Shown piece after piece: positions 1-9,696 of a DNA stretch of 51,777 nucleotides. Source of the DNA: Desulfobacteraceae bacterium. GTDB lineage: Bacteria > Desulfobacterota > Desulfobacteria > Desulfobacterales > Desulfobacteraceae. The stretch's first letter is position 1. Every line of letters starts with the position of its first letter. Both the position numbers and the translations under genes were made by a program. The notes under the pieces were generated by a model. The model was not told where the DNA came from, did no database searches, and saw only the letters and a program-made list of their open reading frames with translations. Location of the stretch: positions 1 through 51,777 of the forward strand of contig QZLA01000119.1 of NCBI GenBank assembly GCA_004796375.1. Direction: 5' to 3'.

Positions 1-396
1 GTCACCGCCATGGCCTCGGTCACCCATGCCGTTGATAATCCGGCCGCGTCAGTGGCCAGTGGATCGTTCCTGACCGATGGCATGATCATTGCGCCCTGTA
101 CCGTTAAAACACTGTCCGGTATTGCCAACAGTTTCACGGACAACTTGATGATCCGGGCGGCAGATGTTTGCTTGAAAGAAAAGCGAAAACTGCTGCTCAT
201 GGTCAGGGAAACCCCTTTGCACGAGGGACATCTTCAGCTGATGACCCGTGCGTCCCGGATGGGTGCACAGATCATGCCGCCGGTCCCGGCGTTCTATCAC
301 CGTCCGTCATCCCTGGATGATATTGTCAACCAGACTGTCGGCAAAGCACTGGATTACTTCGGCATCGACCACAGCCTGTTTGAAAGGTGGCATTAA
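1..396 (+). CDS. ubiX: UbiX-type flavin prenyltransferase, C-terminal part (5' end outside window)
   Basis: The frame is open from the first base, so the N-terminal flavin-binding part lies outside the window. What remains is the conserved UbiX/Pad1 C-terminal half: DNPAASVASGS, MIIAPCTVKTLSGIA, the RKLLLMVRETPLH segment that binds dimethylallyl phosphate, and MGAQIMPPVPAFYH near the end. UbiX joins dimethylallyl phosphate to FMN to make prenyl-FMN, the cofactor of UbiD-type (de)carboxylases. A ubiD-like partner may lie upstream, but this cannot be seen. Only 9 bases separate its stop from the next gene, so co-transcription is likely. Confidence 0.93.
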   Translation, partial: VTAMASVTHAVDNPAASVASGSFLTDGMIIAPCTVKTLSGIANSFTDNLMIRAADVCLKEKRKLLLMVRETPLHEGHLQLMTRASRMGAQIMPPVPAFYHRPSSLDDIVNQTVGKALDYFGIDHSLFERWH

Positions 397-405
397 ATCC
401 TCGAC

Positions 406-1668
406 ATGATGTCCGGAATGGATTATACCAGTTATATGCAGAGAGTCCGGTCTATCCATTTTGTACATGTCATTCTGGTGGGTCTGTTCTGCAGTTTGTT
501 CCAGCCCCCACCACTTCTTGCCGAAGAGCGGTTTCCCATCGGCCTGATCTGCCCGCTGACCGGGCCATATGCAATAGAAGCTCAAAGCCAGAAAGAGTTT
601 GCCCTCCTTGCCGCCCGGGAGATCAATGCGGCCGGCGGTGTACTGGGAAAACCGATCGATATACGGGTTGAGGACACGTTTCTTAAGCCGGGAATGGGAA
701 TTAAAAAAGCGGAAAAACTGATTCAAGGCGGGGTCCGCTATCTGACCGGCGGGTTGTATTCCAGTTCAGTGACCGCGATCTCGCGTGTGGCCCACCGGAA
801 TGGGGTGATCCATATGGGATTGGGCGGATCCAATGATTTAACCGGTAAATATTGCAATTCTCACCATTTCAACATGTGTCCGGCCGGATACCAGATGGTC
901 GCCGGAACCGGAAGTATCCTCATTGACCGCCTGGGTATTCCAAAGGATTGGTTTGCCATCACTGTGGATTATTCCTGGGGACAAACGACCCTGAGTTCGG
1001 TGGGAGAGATGCTTGAAACCCGCCAGGGGAGCCTGGTGGGGAATGCGTTTGTTGCGGTCAAGGAACAGGATTTTTCCGCGGCGCTGGTTCGTGCCATGGC
1101 GTCAGGTGCCCGTGTATTGTGCCTGATTGTTTATGGAAAGGGCCAGGCCCAGCTCCTCCAGCAGTTATATGACCTCGGGATTAAAAAGAAGATGCGGGTG
1201 GTTGTGATTGCGTCCAACCTGAATATCAATGCCGGACTGGCACCTGAAGTGACCCAAGATATCTATGTGGGGCTTCCCTGGTACTGGAACCTTGATAATC
1301 CCGTGGCCCGCAGGGTCAATGCCCTGTACCAAGAAACCTATGGATATCCCGGGGACTGGCCCGGCGCTCAAGTCTACGACAGTATTCATGTCCTGGCAAA
1401 AGCCATTGAAAAGGCCGGCAGTTTCGACACCGGCCGGGTGATCCCGGAGCTTGAGGGAATGGCGTTTGAAACGTCAAAAACCGTATCTAAAATCCGCGCG
1501 TGCGATCACCGGGTGATCCAGGACTGGTATGTCGGTATCGGTAAACCGGTGTCCAGAAGAGAGAGCAGATGGGATATTTTTGATATCCTGGGGCCGGTTG
1601 GCGGGGAAGCACTGATGCTGGATTGTGAACACACGGGGTGCCGTATGACCGCTGCAAAGGATGAATGA
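406..1668 (+). CDS. Periplasmic binding protein, branched-chain amino acid type (Peripla_BP_6)
   Basis: This 420-residue protein has an N-terminal signal (hydrophobic stretch at about residues 17-32, likely cut after LLA at 39). It opens with RFPIGLICPLTGPYA, the typical start of Leu/Ile/Val- or amide/urea-type solute-binding proteins. The body has the family pattern AAREINAAGGVLGKPI, then YSSSVTAISRVAH, then the late PGAQVYDSIHVLAKAIE helix. No permease or ATPase gene is adjacent. The stop overlaps the start of a large membrane kinase (ATGA), so this is probably the soluble ligand receptor of that kinase rather than a transporter subunit. The ligand is unknown. The start is uncertain among ATGs at 406, 409, 418 and 436, since none has a strong ribosome site. 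Confidence 0.85.
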   Translation: MMSGMDYTSYMQRVRSIHFVHVILVGLFCSLFQPPPLLAEERFPIGLICPLTGPYAIEAQSQKEFALLAAREINAAGGVLGKPIDIRVEDTFLKPGMGIKKAEKLIQGGVRYLTGGLYSSSVTAISRVAHRNGVIHMGLGGSNDLTGKYCNSHHFNMCPAGYQMVAGTGSILIDRLGIPKDWFAITVDYSWGQTTLSSVGEMLETRQGSLVGNAFVAVKEQDFSAALVRAMASGARVLCLIVYGKGQAQLLQQLYDLGIKKKMRVVVIASNLNINAGLAPEVTQDIYVGLPWYWNLDNPVARRVNALYQETYGYPGDWPGAQVYDSIHVLAKAIEKAGSFDTGRVIPELEGMAFETSKTVSKIRACDHRVIQDWYVGIGKPVSRRESRWDIFDILGPVGGEALMLDCEHTGCRMTAAKDE

Positions 1669-4600
1669 CCATGCTGAAACGACTCCAGCTTCACAGTCGA
1701 CTGCTGATGTCCTTTGCCCTGATCGGGCTGGTACCCCTGATCTTTATCGGGTTGTTTTCCCTGTTCTATGCCCAGAAAATTCTCTTTTCCCAGCTTAAAA
1801 AGGACCTGGTCAGTATATGTGACGCCAAAAGCATTTCCATTAAAAATTTCCTTTCCAGCCATGAGAGCAATGTTAAAACGCTGGCCGCTTCAGGCGGGAT
1901 TGTCGATGCTGTTGAAACCCTGGAGGAAGCCTTTGACGAGATGGGCGGAACAACTGAGGACAACATGCTCTGGCAGGCCCTGTATCACCGGTACTATCCC
2001 TGGCTCACCCAGTATACCAACGAACAGGAATACATGGATCTGTATTTGATCTCAACAGATGGTGATATTGTATTCTCCGTGACCCGGAAAAATGACCTGG
2101 GTAAAAATATAATGGATGAATCACTTCGGAACACCTCCCTGGCATTCTGCTATAAAAAGGCGCTTCAAAGAGTGTTTCTGTCCGATTTTGCCCTGTATCC
2201 GCCCCATGACAATGAGCCTGCCGCCTTTGCCGGTGCACCGATATACAGGGATGGAGAGGTTTCCGGGGTGGTGGCCCTGTACATCTCCATAGATATGATC
2301 AACCGGATCATGCTCAGGCGGTCCGGCCTTGGGGGGGCAGGTGAAACCTACCTGGTGGGAGAGGACTTCCTGCTCCGGTCCGATGCCTATCACAGTCCGG
2401 AATATACCGTAAAGGGTTCGTTTGAAAATCCGGACAAAAGAAAACTTCAGAACAGTGCAACGCTCCAGTCATTTATGGGGTTTACCGGCTGTATCACCGC
2501 CACCAATTATGTCGGCCAGAAAGTCATCCGGGCCTTTTCCCCCGTGGTGATCAGCGAGATGACCTGGGCGGTCATCGCCGATTTGAACCATAAAGAGGCA
2601 TTTGAACCGATCCGTGTATTCAAGATGATCATCATTATCGCGGTCGGGATCGGTATGATGATTGTACTGTTCCTATCTTTGTTCATATCCGGTAAAATTT
2701 CAGGACCGATCAAACGGCTGACCGAGGCAACGGAAAACATGAAGGCAGGGCGCTATGATATAAGGATCGACAATGACCTGACCCAGTCGTCGGATGAGGT
2801 GGGAATCCTTGCGCGCTCCTTTGACCAGATGACACGTGAGCTCGACCAGACCATGCAGGATCTGGTCAGTGAGATCCGGGAAAAGGAGATCGCCCATGAA
2901 GCCCTCAGGGACAAGGAAGAGCGCCTCCAGTCCATCCTGAACAACACCACCTCCATGGTGTTTCTCAAAGATCTTGAAAACCGGATTATCATGGCCAATC
3001 CCCAATATAAAAAGGTGTTTGGGTACAAAGATGATGATCTGATCGGAAAAACCGATTCTGATCTGTTTTCAAGGGAGGTGGCTGACCGGTTCATTGAAAA
3101 CGACAGGAAAGTGCTTGAAGCAGACGGGCCAATTCAATTCGAGGAAAAGGTCAATATGCCTGACGGCATCCATACCTACCTGACGGTTAAATTCCCCATT
3201 CATGACAAGGACGGCAGGCCCTATGCCGTTTGCGGGATTGCAACGGATATCACCGAGCTTAAACGAAAGGAGCAGGCGATTTCCGATGCCCTTTCATTTA
3301 ACGAGAAGATCATCTCTGAATCGCCTGTGGGGATGGTGATCTATGATGAGAACGGGGATTGCATTGAAATCAACAAATCGATGTGCGCCCTGATCGGTGC
3401 GGAAAAGGAAGCGGCACTGGCCCAGAATTATCACCGGATCGAAAACTGGAAAGAAGGCGGGTTGTATGATCTGGTCAGCCTGGCTATTGCCAGGGACCAA
3501 CACCAGATGATGGAATTTCACTCCACAACCAGTTTTGGCAAGGATGTCTGGCTCAGGACCTTTCTCATGCCTTTCAAGGTGTCAGGCAAGACGCACCTGC
3601 TGGTCATGGGCATTGATATCTCGCAGACCATGCAGGCCCAGAAAGAAAAGGAGCGGATGGAGGGACAGCTTCGCCAGGCCCATAAAATGGAGGCCATTGG
3701 TACTTTGGCCGGCGGGATTGCCCATGATTTCAATAACATCCTTTCTGCCATCCTGGGATATTCACAAATGGCCAGATATGAACTTCCTGAAGAGGATCCC
3801 GTCAGGGGCCGTCTTGAAAAGGTGATCCAGGCAGGAGACAGGGCCAAAGAACTGGTGCGTCAGATCCTGTCATTTTCCAGGAAGTCGGACCAGGATCGCA
3901 TACCGGTCAGGATTCATTTTATTCTCGAAGAGGTGGTGAAACTGCTCCGGGCAACCATTCCGGCCACCATCCGGATTGAAACCGATATCGATCCGGACTG
4001 CGGGTTTATCCTGGCCGATTCCACCCAGATCCACCAGGTGGTGATGAATTTATGCACCAATGCATTCCAGTCCATGGAGGAGGATGACAGCGGGGTGCTG
4101 TCCCTGTCCCTCAATGGGGTGGAGATGACCAAAAAAGATCTTGAAAATATGGCAGGATATGATGCGGGTCCCTATGTTGAACTAAAAATTGCCGATACGG
4201 GCATGGGTATCCCCAAGGAAAATTTAGACCGGATCTTTGATCCTTATTTCACCACCAAAGATATCGGCAAGGGATCCGGTATGGGCCTGGCCGTGGTTCA
4301 CGGTATCGTAAAATCCCATGACGGGATGTTGTTTGTTCACAGCGAACCGGAGAGCGGCAGTGAATTCAGGATCCTCTTCCCGCGGACAGACCCGGTAAAG
4401 CAGGAGCGGGTCGTGAGATCACAGGAAGTCAAAAAGGGCAATGAACATGTCCTGGTGGTGGATGATGAAGACAGCCTGGTGGAGATCGCGAAAATCAGGC
4501 TGGAGAGCATGGGGTACCAGGTCACCGGGGTTACCAGCAGCCCGGAGGCGTTGGAAATGTTCAAGCAGGATCCGGGCCGGTTTGATATCCTGGTGACAGA

Positions 4601-4811
4601 TCAGACCATGCCGCAGATGACCGGAAAACAGCTGGCCAATGAGATATTTTCGCTCCGGGAGGCGTTTCCCGTCATTCTGTGCAGCGGGTACTCAGATAAA
4701 ATCAACGAAGCCATTGCCGAAGAATCCGGTATCTCCGCATTCATCATGAAACCGGTGGAGATGGATGAATTGTCGCGGGTGATCCGGCAGGTCCTTGACG
4801 CGGACCCATAA
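1665..4811 (+). CDS. Hybrid sensor histidine kinase (Cache-HAMP-PAS-PAS-HisKA-HATPase-REC)
   Basis: A 1048-residue inner-membrane kinase. Two membrane segments (about 10-35 and 318-345) bracket a periplasmic dCache-like sensor. A HAMP linker (to about 398) and two PAS domains (about 424-535 and 545-660) follow. The phosphoacceptor helix reads GTLAGGIAHDFNN with the histidine at about 687. The ATPase core shows NLCTNAFQSMEE, DTGMGIPKENL and GSGMGLAVVHG. A C-terminal receiver has VVDDED and the phosphoacceptor Asp at about 979 (LVTDQTMP). The gene overlaps the binding-protein gene by 4 bases (ATGA), so translation is probably coupled and the binding protein may dock on the sensor, as TorT does on TorS. 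There is no separate output regulator next door. The start could also be the ATG at 1671. Confidence 0.93.
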   Translation: MTMLKRLQLHSRLLMSFALIGLVPLIFIGLFSLFYAQKILFSQLKKDLVSICDAKSISIKNFLSSHESNVKTLAASGGIVDAVETLEEAFDEMGGTTEDNMLWQALYHRYYPWLTQYTNEQEYMDLYLISTDGDIVFSVTRKNDLGKNIMDESLRNTSLAFCYKKALQRVFLSDFALYPPHDNEPAAFAGAPIYRDGEVSGVVALYISIDMINRIMLRRSGLGGAGETYLVGEDFLLRSDAYHSPEYTVKGSFENPDKRKLQNSATLQSFMGFTGCITATNYVGQKVIRAFSPVVISEMTWAVIADLNHKEAFEPIRVFKMIIIIAVGIGMMIVLFLSLFISGKISGPIKRLTEATENMKAGRYDIRIDNDLTQSSDEVGILARSFDQMTRELDQTMQDLVSEIREKEIAHEALRDKEERLQSILNNTTSMVFLKDLENRIIMANPQYKKVFGYKDDDLIGKTDSDLFSREVADRFIENDRKVLEADGPIQFEEKVNMPDGIHTYLTVKFPIHDKDGRPYAVCGIATDITELKRKEQAISDALSFNEKIISESPVGMVIYDENGDCIEINKSMCALIGAEKEAALAQNYHRIENWKEGGLYDLVSLAIARDQHQMMEFHSTTSFGKDVWLRTFLMPFKVSGKTHLLVMGIDISQTMQAQKEKERMEGQLRQAHKMEAIGTLAGGIAHDFNNILSAILGYSQMARYELPEEDPVRGRLEKVIQAGDRAKELVRQILSFSRKSDQDRIPVRIHFILEEVVKLLRATIPATIRIETDIDPDCGFILADSTQIHQVVMNLCTNAFQSMEEDDSGVLSLSLNGVEMTKKDLENMAGYDAGPYVELKIADTGMGIPKENLDRIFDPYFTTKDIGKGSGMGLAVVHGIVKSHDGMLFVHSEPESGSEFRILFPRTDPVKQERVVRSQEVKKGNEHVLVVDDEDSLVEIAKIRLESMGYQVTGVTSSPEALEMFKQDPGRFDILVTDQTMPQMTGKQLANEIFSLREAFPVILCSGYSDKINEAIAEESGISAFIMKPVEMDELSRVIRQVLDADP

Positions 4812-4823
4812 CCATAGGTTGAG

Positions 4824-7577
4824 CTACTCCAACCGGATCAGCCGCAGGGCATCCATCCGGATTCGCGCGGAATCGATGGCTTCGTGAATTCGGGCCACCA
4901 CGATACGTGCATGATCAATCTCTTCCGGTTTGATTCCCGGGTTCACACGGCTCAGGGAGGCAAGCCGTGATATTTCTCTGCCCATAACATCATCCACATT
5001 CTGTCCGGCATTGTTGATGATTTGGTCTGCCTGGATTTTTGCAACAGATTCGGCTGCATCGAGCAGGCCCGGTAATACCTCCTGTCTCACCACAGGCAGA
5101 TCCTGCAGCCATTGGGATGAATCATTTTCCACCATGGCATCCAGCCACTCAAAAGGATAATCCTTGGCCACATCCCGTGTCTCGTGATCCAGAATGACCC
5201 GGATGGGCAGGGGGGGGAGAAATCGTTGAACCTGCAGTGCCGCAGGCACAATACTTTCCAGGATGAAAACCGCATCCAACAGCAGCCCGGGCGCGTTCGG
5301 GGTTTTGAGCCGCCCCAAGGCGCAGTTGCCTTTACCGGTCTGGATAAAAAAGTCAAACACCTTCTGGATATAGGGGTGATCCAGGTTGAAAAAATCCAGA
5401 TCCTCCCTTGAAATGGCGGTTTTACGCTTGAACGTGGCGATGTGGGGGCGATCGGGCGGCCCTGGAATCGGGAATCCTTCTTCCACCTGTTCATGAACCC
5501 TGAACCGTAATTTTTGATTTGGGGACAGGTCATGGTCGATATCATACACATCAAGAATGTCGCAAAAAAGCGTTTGAAGCGTCTCGTCCCGATCCGCCTC
5601 CCTGATCTGTCCGATCAGTGCCCGTGCCGGTTCGGGTTTAAACGAGTTGAGTTCCAGAAGGATATTTCTACCCTTTTTCAGCATCGTGCGCATCCGGGAA
5701 CAAAATTCTTTGGATTCCCGGATCAGTTTCTCGGTTTTCATTGAATCCTGGTCATGGGTCGTCACGATTTGGGATAATAGGTGGTCCAGATCCTCCCTGA
5801 AACGAATATAAATCTGGTGCAATCCGTTAATATTGGTATTGAACAGATTGAGCCCATCCATATACCATTGTGCCAGCAGCGCATAGGCCGTGTTGTTCAG
5901 GCAGGGGACATGGATAAAAATATCGTTTTTCTGGCCGATACGGTCCAGCCTCCCAATACGTTGTTCGAGCAGCTCGGGATTGAGGGGCAGATCAAAGAGA
6001 AACAGATGCCGGCTGAATTGGAAATTCCGTCCTTCTGATCCGATCTCTGAGCAGATCAGGAGCCTTGCCCCTTCCGGCTTTGAAAACCAGGCCGCGTTAC
6101 GGTCCCGCTGCATCAGGCTCATGGTTTCATCGAACCCGGCGATGTTGATATTGATCAGGGCCTCAAGGGACGATTTGATGCCGACGGCTTTTTGGTGGGA
6201 TGTGCAGATGAGCAGAAACTTGTCATCCGGGTAACGGGTTAGGAGTTCCAGGAGAAGGTGTATCCTGGGATCATCAGTGAAATCGAATCCATGGGATCGG
6301 TGCTCCGAACCCTTCTCATGGAACATGTCAGCCCCGGATCCGGGTATCTGGTCTGATTCAAACTCCTGGTTTACTGCCCGGGCCCGGGTGTTGCTGGTGT
6401 CAAGATGGTAAAGTACGGCCTCTCTTTTGGGGAATCCTTTGACCACCTTCCGGGTGTTCTTAAACACGACCCTGCCGGGTCCGTACCGATCCAGGATATG
6501 ATCAAAGGGGGCTTTGTTTTTTTCAAGGGATTTGATTTCAGCGGCAAGCGCCTGGTACCCGGTCATCTCCCGGGTGTAGGCATCAAAATCGTAGTATCGC
6601 TCGGGATCAATCAGGCGCAGGTGTGAGAAATGGTTCTCCAGCCCCATCTGCTCAGGTGTGGCGGAAAGCAGCAGCAGCCCGAGGGTGCTTTGGGACAACT
6701 CCTGGAAAAAGGTGTAGCTGTTGTGATGGTGGTTGATATGATGGATTTCATCAATGACCACCATGTCCCACCCGGCTTCCAGAACCATGTGCCGGAGCTT
6801 CTGGTCCTTTAAAAGGTCCTCCCTGCTGATGATACCCGCCTGGTCTTCCAGGAAGGGGTTGGCATCATAAGCGGACAGCAGGGTATCCCTAATAAAGGCG
6901 TCATTGAACAGCCGGAAGGTGAACTTGAATTTCCGGTAGAGCTCGACAAACCACTGGTGGACCAGGGATTCGGGAACAATGACCAGTACCCGGTTGATCC
7001 GTTCACAGATCATCAGGTGGTGCAGGATCAGGCAGGCCTCAATGGTTTTCCCGAGACCGGTTTCATCGGATAGAAGGACCCTGGGGACAAGTCGTGAACA
7101 CACCTCCTGCGCAATATAGAACTGGTGGGGGATCAGGTCGATCTGCCCGCCCAGGAACCCCCTGACAGGCGATTCATGGTACCGGCCGATTCGATCCCGG
7201 GTCCTGAATCTCAGGTTGAAGACATCGTTTGGATCATGGAACCCTGCCATGAGCCGGTCACCGGGAAGTGAAACACTGATGGTGTCGCTCAGATCGGATT
7301 CCGGAATCAGCAGTTCCCCTGATCCGTATACCAGCAGGCCGTCGGATTCGAGCACCTCATCAACCTTTAAGCGGGTCCCGTCCCTGAGTGTGATGGTATC
7401 GTCCGGCTTGAAGCGGACACGTTTGAGCGGGGCGGATTCCAGGGTGTATTCCCTGACGCAGCGGCTGGATTCAAATGACAAGGACAGCCTGCGCCGTGTG
7501 ATTTCGATCAGGGTGCCGATCCCCAGTTCGGGTTCGGCCTGGCTCATCCATCGCTGTCCCGGGGCAAACTGTTTCAT
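4824..7577 (-). CDS. rapA: RapA/HepA-like SNF2-family ATPase, RNA-polymerase recycling helicase
   Basis: A 917-residue SNF2/SWI2 protein, close to the usual RapA length (about 950). Visible motifs are SDETGLGKT at 170-178 (Walker A), DEIHH at 276-280 (motif II), LSATPEQ near 304-310 (motif III) and, in the second RecA lobe, SEIGSEGRNFQFSRHL with LEQRIGRLDRIGQ (motifs V-VI). The N-terminus (FAPGQRWMSQAEPELGIG) matches the RapA tudor-like region that contacts RNA polymerase. RapA recycles stalled polymerase using ATP. The start overlaps the stop of the thioesterase gene upstream by 4 bases (ATGA), so the two are probably translationally coupled. A generic SNF2 helicase is the alternative, but the N-terminus favours RapA. 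Confidence 0.88.
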   Translation of the reverse strand: MKQFAPGQRWMSQAEPELGIGTLIEITRRRLSLSFESSRCVREYTLESAPLKRVRFKPDDTITLRDGTRLKVDEVLESDGLLVYGSGELLIPESDLSDTISVSLPGDRLMAGFHDPNDVFNLRFRTRDRIGRYHESPVRGFLGGQIDLIPHQFYIAQEVCSRLVPRVLLSDETGLGKTIEACLILHHLMICERINRVLVIVPESLVHQWFVELYRKFKFTFRLFNDAFIRDTLLSAYDANPFLEDQAGIISREDLLKDQKLRHMVLEAGWDMVVIDEIHHINHHHNSYTFFQELSQSTLGLLLLSATPEQMGLENHFSHLRLIDPERYYDFDAYTREMTGYQALAAEIKSLEKNKAPFDHILDRYGPGRVVFKNTRKVVKGFPKREAVLYHLDTSNTRARAVNQEFESDQIPGSGADMFHEKGSEHRSHGFDFTDDPRIHLLLELLTRYPDDKFLLICTSHQKAVGIKSSLEALININIAGFDETMSLMQRDRNAAWFSKPEGARLLICSEIGSEGRNFQFSRHLFLFDLPLNPELLEQRIGRLDRIGQKNDIFIHVPCLNNTAYALLAQWYMDGLNLFNTNINGLHQIYIRFREDLDHLLSQIVTTHDQDSMKTEKLIRESKEFCSRMRTMLKKGRNILLELNSFKPEPARALIGQIREADRDETLQTLFCDILDVYDIDHDLSPNQKLRFRVHEQVEEGFPIPGPPDRPHIATFKRKTAISREDLDFFNLDHPYIQKVFDFFIQTGKGNCALGRLKTPNAPGLLLDAVFILESIVPAALQVQRFLPPLPIRVILDHETRDVAKDYPFEWLDAMVENDSSQWLQDLPVVRQEVLPGLLDAAESVAKIQADQIINNAGQNVDDVMGREISRLASLSRVNPGIKPEEIDHARIVVARIHEAIDSARIRMDALRLIRLE

Positions 7578-8071
7578 GGTGCGGTAAATATACTCCTGGT
7601 TACCGTGTCAATAAATTTTTCCGGGACAATATTCAATGGCCTGAACTGCTCTTCTGAAAACAATATAAACTCCCCTTCACAGGCAGTGACCCGTTCCCCT
7701 TCAGGGTTTCTTATCTCACCTGACAGGATGGCGTGGCGCTCACTGGATTGGGTTTTGATCATCCCGGTGGCGGTCAGCTCGGTTTCAATGATCACGGGTT
7801 TTAGAAAAGTGATGTTCAGGTTCCGGGTCAGGATGAATTTCCGGGTCAGGTAGATGGCAGACCATGCCATGATCTCATCACAGATGGTGGACAGAATGCC
7901 CCCATGCACAATGTTGTTCCATCCGCGCATATGCTCGGGAACAGTGACCCGAGATCTGACTTTGGTCGAGTTGCTCTCAAACGTCATCTTCAGTCCGGTG
8001 GGATTGTCCTTTCCGCATCCGAAACAGTTTTTATCAAGGTTGGGTATGGGTTTCCACTTGTCAGCAGTCAT
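7574..8071 (-). CDS. PaaI-like hotdog-fold thioesterase
   Basis: A 165-residue single-domain hotdog protein. It begins with NCFGCGKDNPTGLKM, found in many PaaI/4HBT-type thioesterases, followed by WNNIVHGGILSTICDEIMAW. In the latter, HGG plus the acidic residue on the hot-dog helix forms the active site. Such enzymes hydrolyse acyl- or aryl-CoA thioesters in the cytoplasm, and the substrate cannot be deduced here. The start has a good ribosome site (CGGAGTAATTA before the ATG). It is the promoter-proximal member of a two-gene unit with the RapA-like gene, which overlaps its stop. The functional link between the two is not obvious. Confidence 0.85.
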   Translation of the reverse strand: MTADKWKPIPNLDKNCFGCGKDNPTGLKMTFESNSTKVRSRVTVPEHMRGWNNIVHGGILSTICDEIMAWSAIYLTRKFILTRNLNITFLKPVIIETELTATGMIKTQSSERHAILSGEIRNPEGERVTACEGEFILFSEEQFRPLNIVPEKFIDTVTRSIFTAP

Positions 8072-8197
8072 TAATTACTCCGCGTTAGTCATTTGAGTTC
8101 TGTATCAGATCCTTGCAGGGGCGGCTTACACCTTTAAGCTGATTCAGTGACATATTTACAACAGTTCACCCGGTATGCAAAGGGTTTTAAATCCGGT

Positions 8198-8226
8198 TTG
8201 AAATATTACGGTGATCATGATAAAAA
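8198..8226 (+). promoter_or_regulatory. Possible sigma-70 promoter of the cytochrome gene
   Basis: TTGAAA at 8198-8203 and TAAAAA at 8221-8226 are 17 bases apart, ahead of the cytochrome start at 8275. Match quality is moderate (4 of 6 at -10). The rest of the 203-base gap between the divergent thioesterase and cytochrome genes shows no clear hairpin or repeat. Confidence 0.3.
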
Positions 8227-8274
8227 TTGGGCTGATCAAAAAACCTGTGATTCAACAAATAAAGGAACCCTGAT

Positions 8275-9624
8275 ATGTCTCATCAAGCGTATTCACAATG
8301 TTTTCTGGCAGCCATCCTGTTTTTAATGGTGACGATGTTACCCGCCGCAGGGATGGCCGATACATTTCATATCGACAATTTTATCAGCCCGGAGGTATGC
8401 TCCGGATGTCATGGAGATATTTTTGCCCAGTGGGAAAATTCCATGCATAACCTGGCCCATGAGGATGGCGCATATGTAGCGATCGCCGGATTTTTACGCA
8501 ACGGTCTTAAGAATCCGGATGAGATAGAGGAGGCGGAGTCCTGTGTCAAGTGCCACACACCGGTCGGCTACGTCACCGGATACCCGAAGCAGTTTTCAGA
8601 CAATCGGGAAAAGGTGCCTGATATTGCCCGGCAGGGTATCCAGTGTGATTACTGCCATTCTGCTACCGGTACGAAAAAGATGTACAATAACGGGCTGATC
8701 CTGGCGCCCGGCCAGGGTGAAGATGATCCGGGAATCAAGTACGGGCCGTTTGATGATGCCGAACCGGATTTCCATGATGCTGAATTCTCAAAGTTTCACA
8801 CAGAGTCGGGGATCTGCGGTACCTGTCACAATGTCAAGCATGTGGTGTTTGGCACAGATCTTGAGACCACCTATGATGAATGGGCGGCCAGCCCCTATAA
8901 CACCGGGGATCCCAAGACCCACGTTAACTGCCAGGGGTGCCATATGTATCAGCGGCCGGACGTGCCGGCCACAGGTGCGACGAAAAGACCGCTCAATCCC
9001 GGACCGGCATCGGACTACACTGAAGACCGGGAACATATTTTCACCCATTATTTTGTCGGCGCCAACCAGATGATTCCCGGGATGGCCGGTGATGAGGAAA
9101 AGATCACCATGGCCAGGCAGCGGCTTGAACATGCGGCCAGCCTTTCCATAGATGCCGCCGGTGCGGAAAAGGGGATCCTTAAAATCAGCGTGACCAATAC
9201 CGGCGCCGGTCACTCCATTCCCACAGGGGTTACCGACCTTCGCCAGGTATGGCTGGAGGTCCGGGTTAAAAATGCTGAGGGAAATGAACTGTTTTCAAGC
9301 GGTGTACTCGACAGCAAGGGATACCTGGGTGCAGACGCAGTGGTCTATAAAACTGTATATGGAGATGAAGGGGGCAAGCCCACATCCAATATCAATAAAG
9401 CCAGATCCATCTTAAAGGATTACCGGATCAAGGCGGGGCAGACCGTGACGGAAACCTATAAGGTTCCCGGTATTGCAGGGTCTGGAAAGGCGGGCAAAGG
9501 CACGGTGGTTGAGGCAAAACTCATGTACCGCAGCCTGTCACACAAACTGCTGGATATGATCCCGGACGGTGCCGCCTTCAAAGCAGGCGCCGTGACCATG
9601 GCCCATGCCAAAACCGTGTTGTAA
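8275..9624 (+). CDS. Periplasmic pentahaem c-type cytochrome (cytochrome c554-like)
   Basis: A 449-residue exported protein with a signal peptide (hydrophobic core about 10-26, cut near AGMA-DT at 28). Five CXXCH haem motifs begin at residues 42 (CSGCH), 90 (CVKCH), 124 (CDYCH), 181 (CGTCH) and 219 (CQGCH). After the haem region, a cysteine-free part (about 280-440) looks beta-rich and carries TNTGAGHSIPTGVTDLRQ, seen in c554-type multihaem cytochromes with C-terminal beta domains. It presumably carries electrons in the periplasm, and its donor and acceptor are unknown. The start is well supported by AAAGGAACCCTGAT before the ATG. It is monocistronic or nearly so, since the RND adaptor downstream has its own promoter. 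Confidence 0.9.
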   Translation: MSHQAYSQCFLAAILFLMVTMLPAAGMADTFHIDNFISPEVCSGCHGDIFAQWENSMHNLAHEDGAYVAIAGFLRNGLKNPDEIEEAESCVKCHTPVGYVTGYPKQFSDNREKVPDIARQGIQCDYCHSATGTKKMYNNGLILAPGQGEDDPGIKYGPFDDAEPDFHDAEFSKFHTESGICGTCHNVKHVVFGTDLETTYDEWAASPYNTGDPKTHVNCQGCHMYQRPDVPATGATKRPLNPGPASDYTEDREHIFTHYFVGANQMIPGMAGDEEKITMARQRLEHAASLSIDAAGAEKGILKISVTNTGAGHSIPTGVTDLRQVWLEVRVKNAEGNELFSSGVLDSKGYLGADAVVYKTVYGDEGGKPTSNINKARSILKDYRIKAGQTVTETYKVPGIAGSGKAGKGTVVEAKLMYRSLSHKLLDMIPDGAAFKAGAVTMAHAKTVL

Positions 9625-9667
9625 CTCCGGGCCATCACATCCATGAATAAACTATAGGGATAAATGG

Positions 9668-9696
9668 TTGACGCTCTTTAATTTAGGTTTTACTAT
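9668..9696 (+). promoter_or_regulatory. Sigma-70-like promoter of the RND efflux operon
   Basis: TTGACG (9668-9673) and TACTAT (9691-9696) are separated by exactly 17 bases. The -35 box matches consensus at 5 of 6 positions and the -10 box at 4 of 6. The spacer is filled almost entirely by the left arm of the inverted repeat described separately, so a protein bound there would occlude polymerase. Confidence 0.5.

Noticed and set aside
5087-5554. 155-residue frame inside the RapA-like gene on the same strand
   Set aside because: An out-of-frame reading of the RapA coding sequence, rich in Trp, Arg and Ser as frame shadows are.
8198-8266. FNR/CRP-type site (TGATC...GATCA) ahead of the cytochrome gene
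   Set aside because: The half-sites near 8211 and 8233 do not have the correct 4- or 6-base spacing, so no real site can be claimed.
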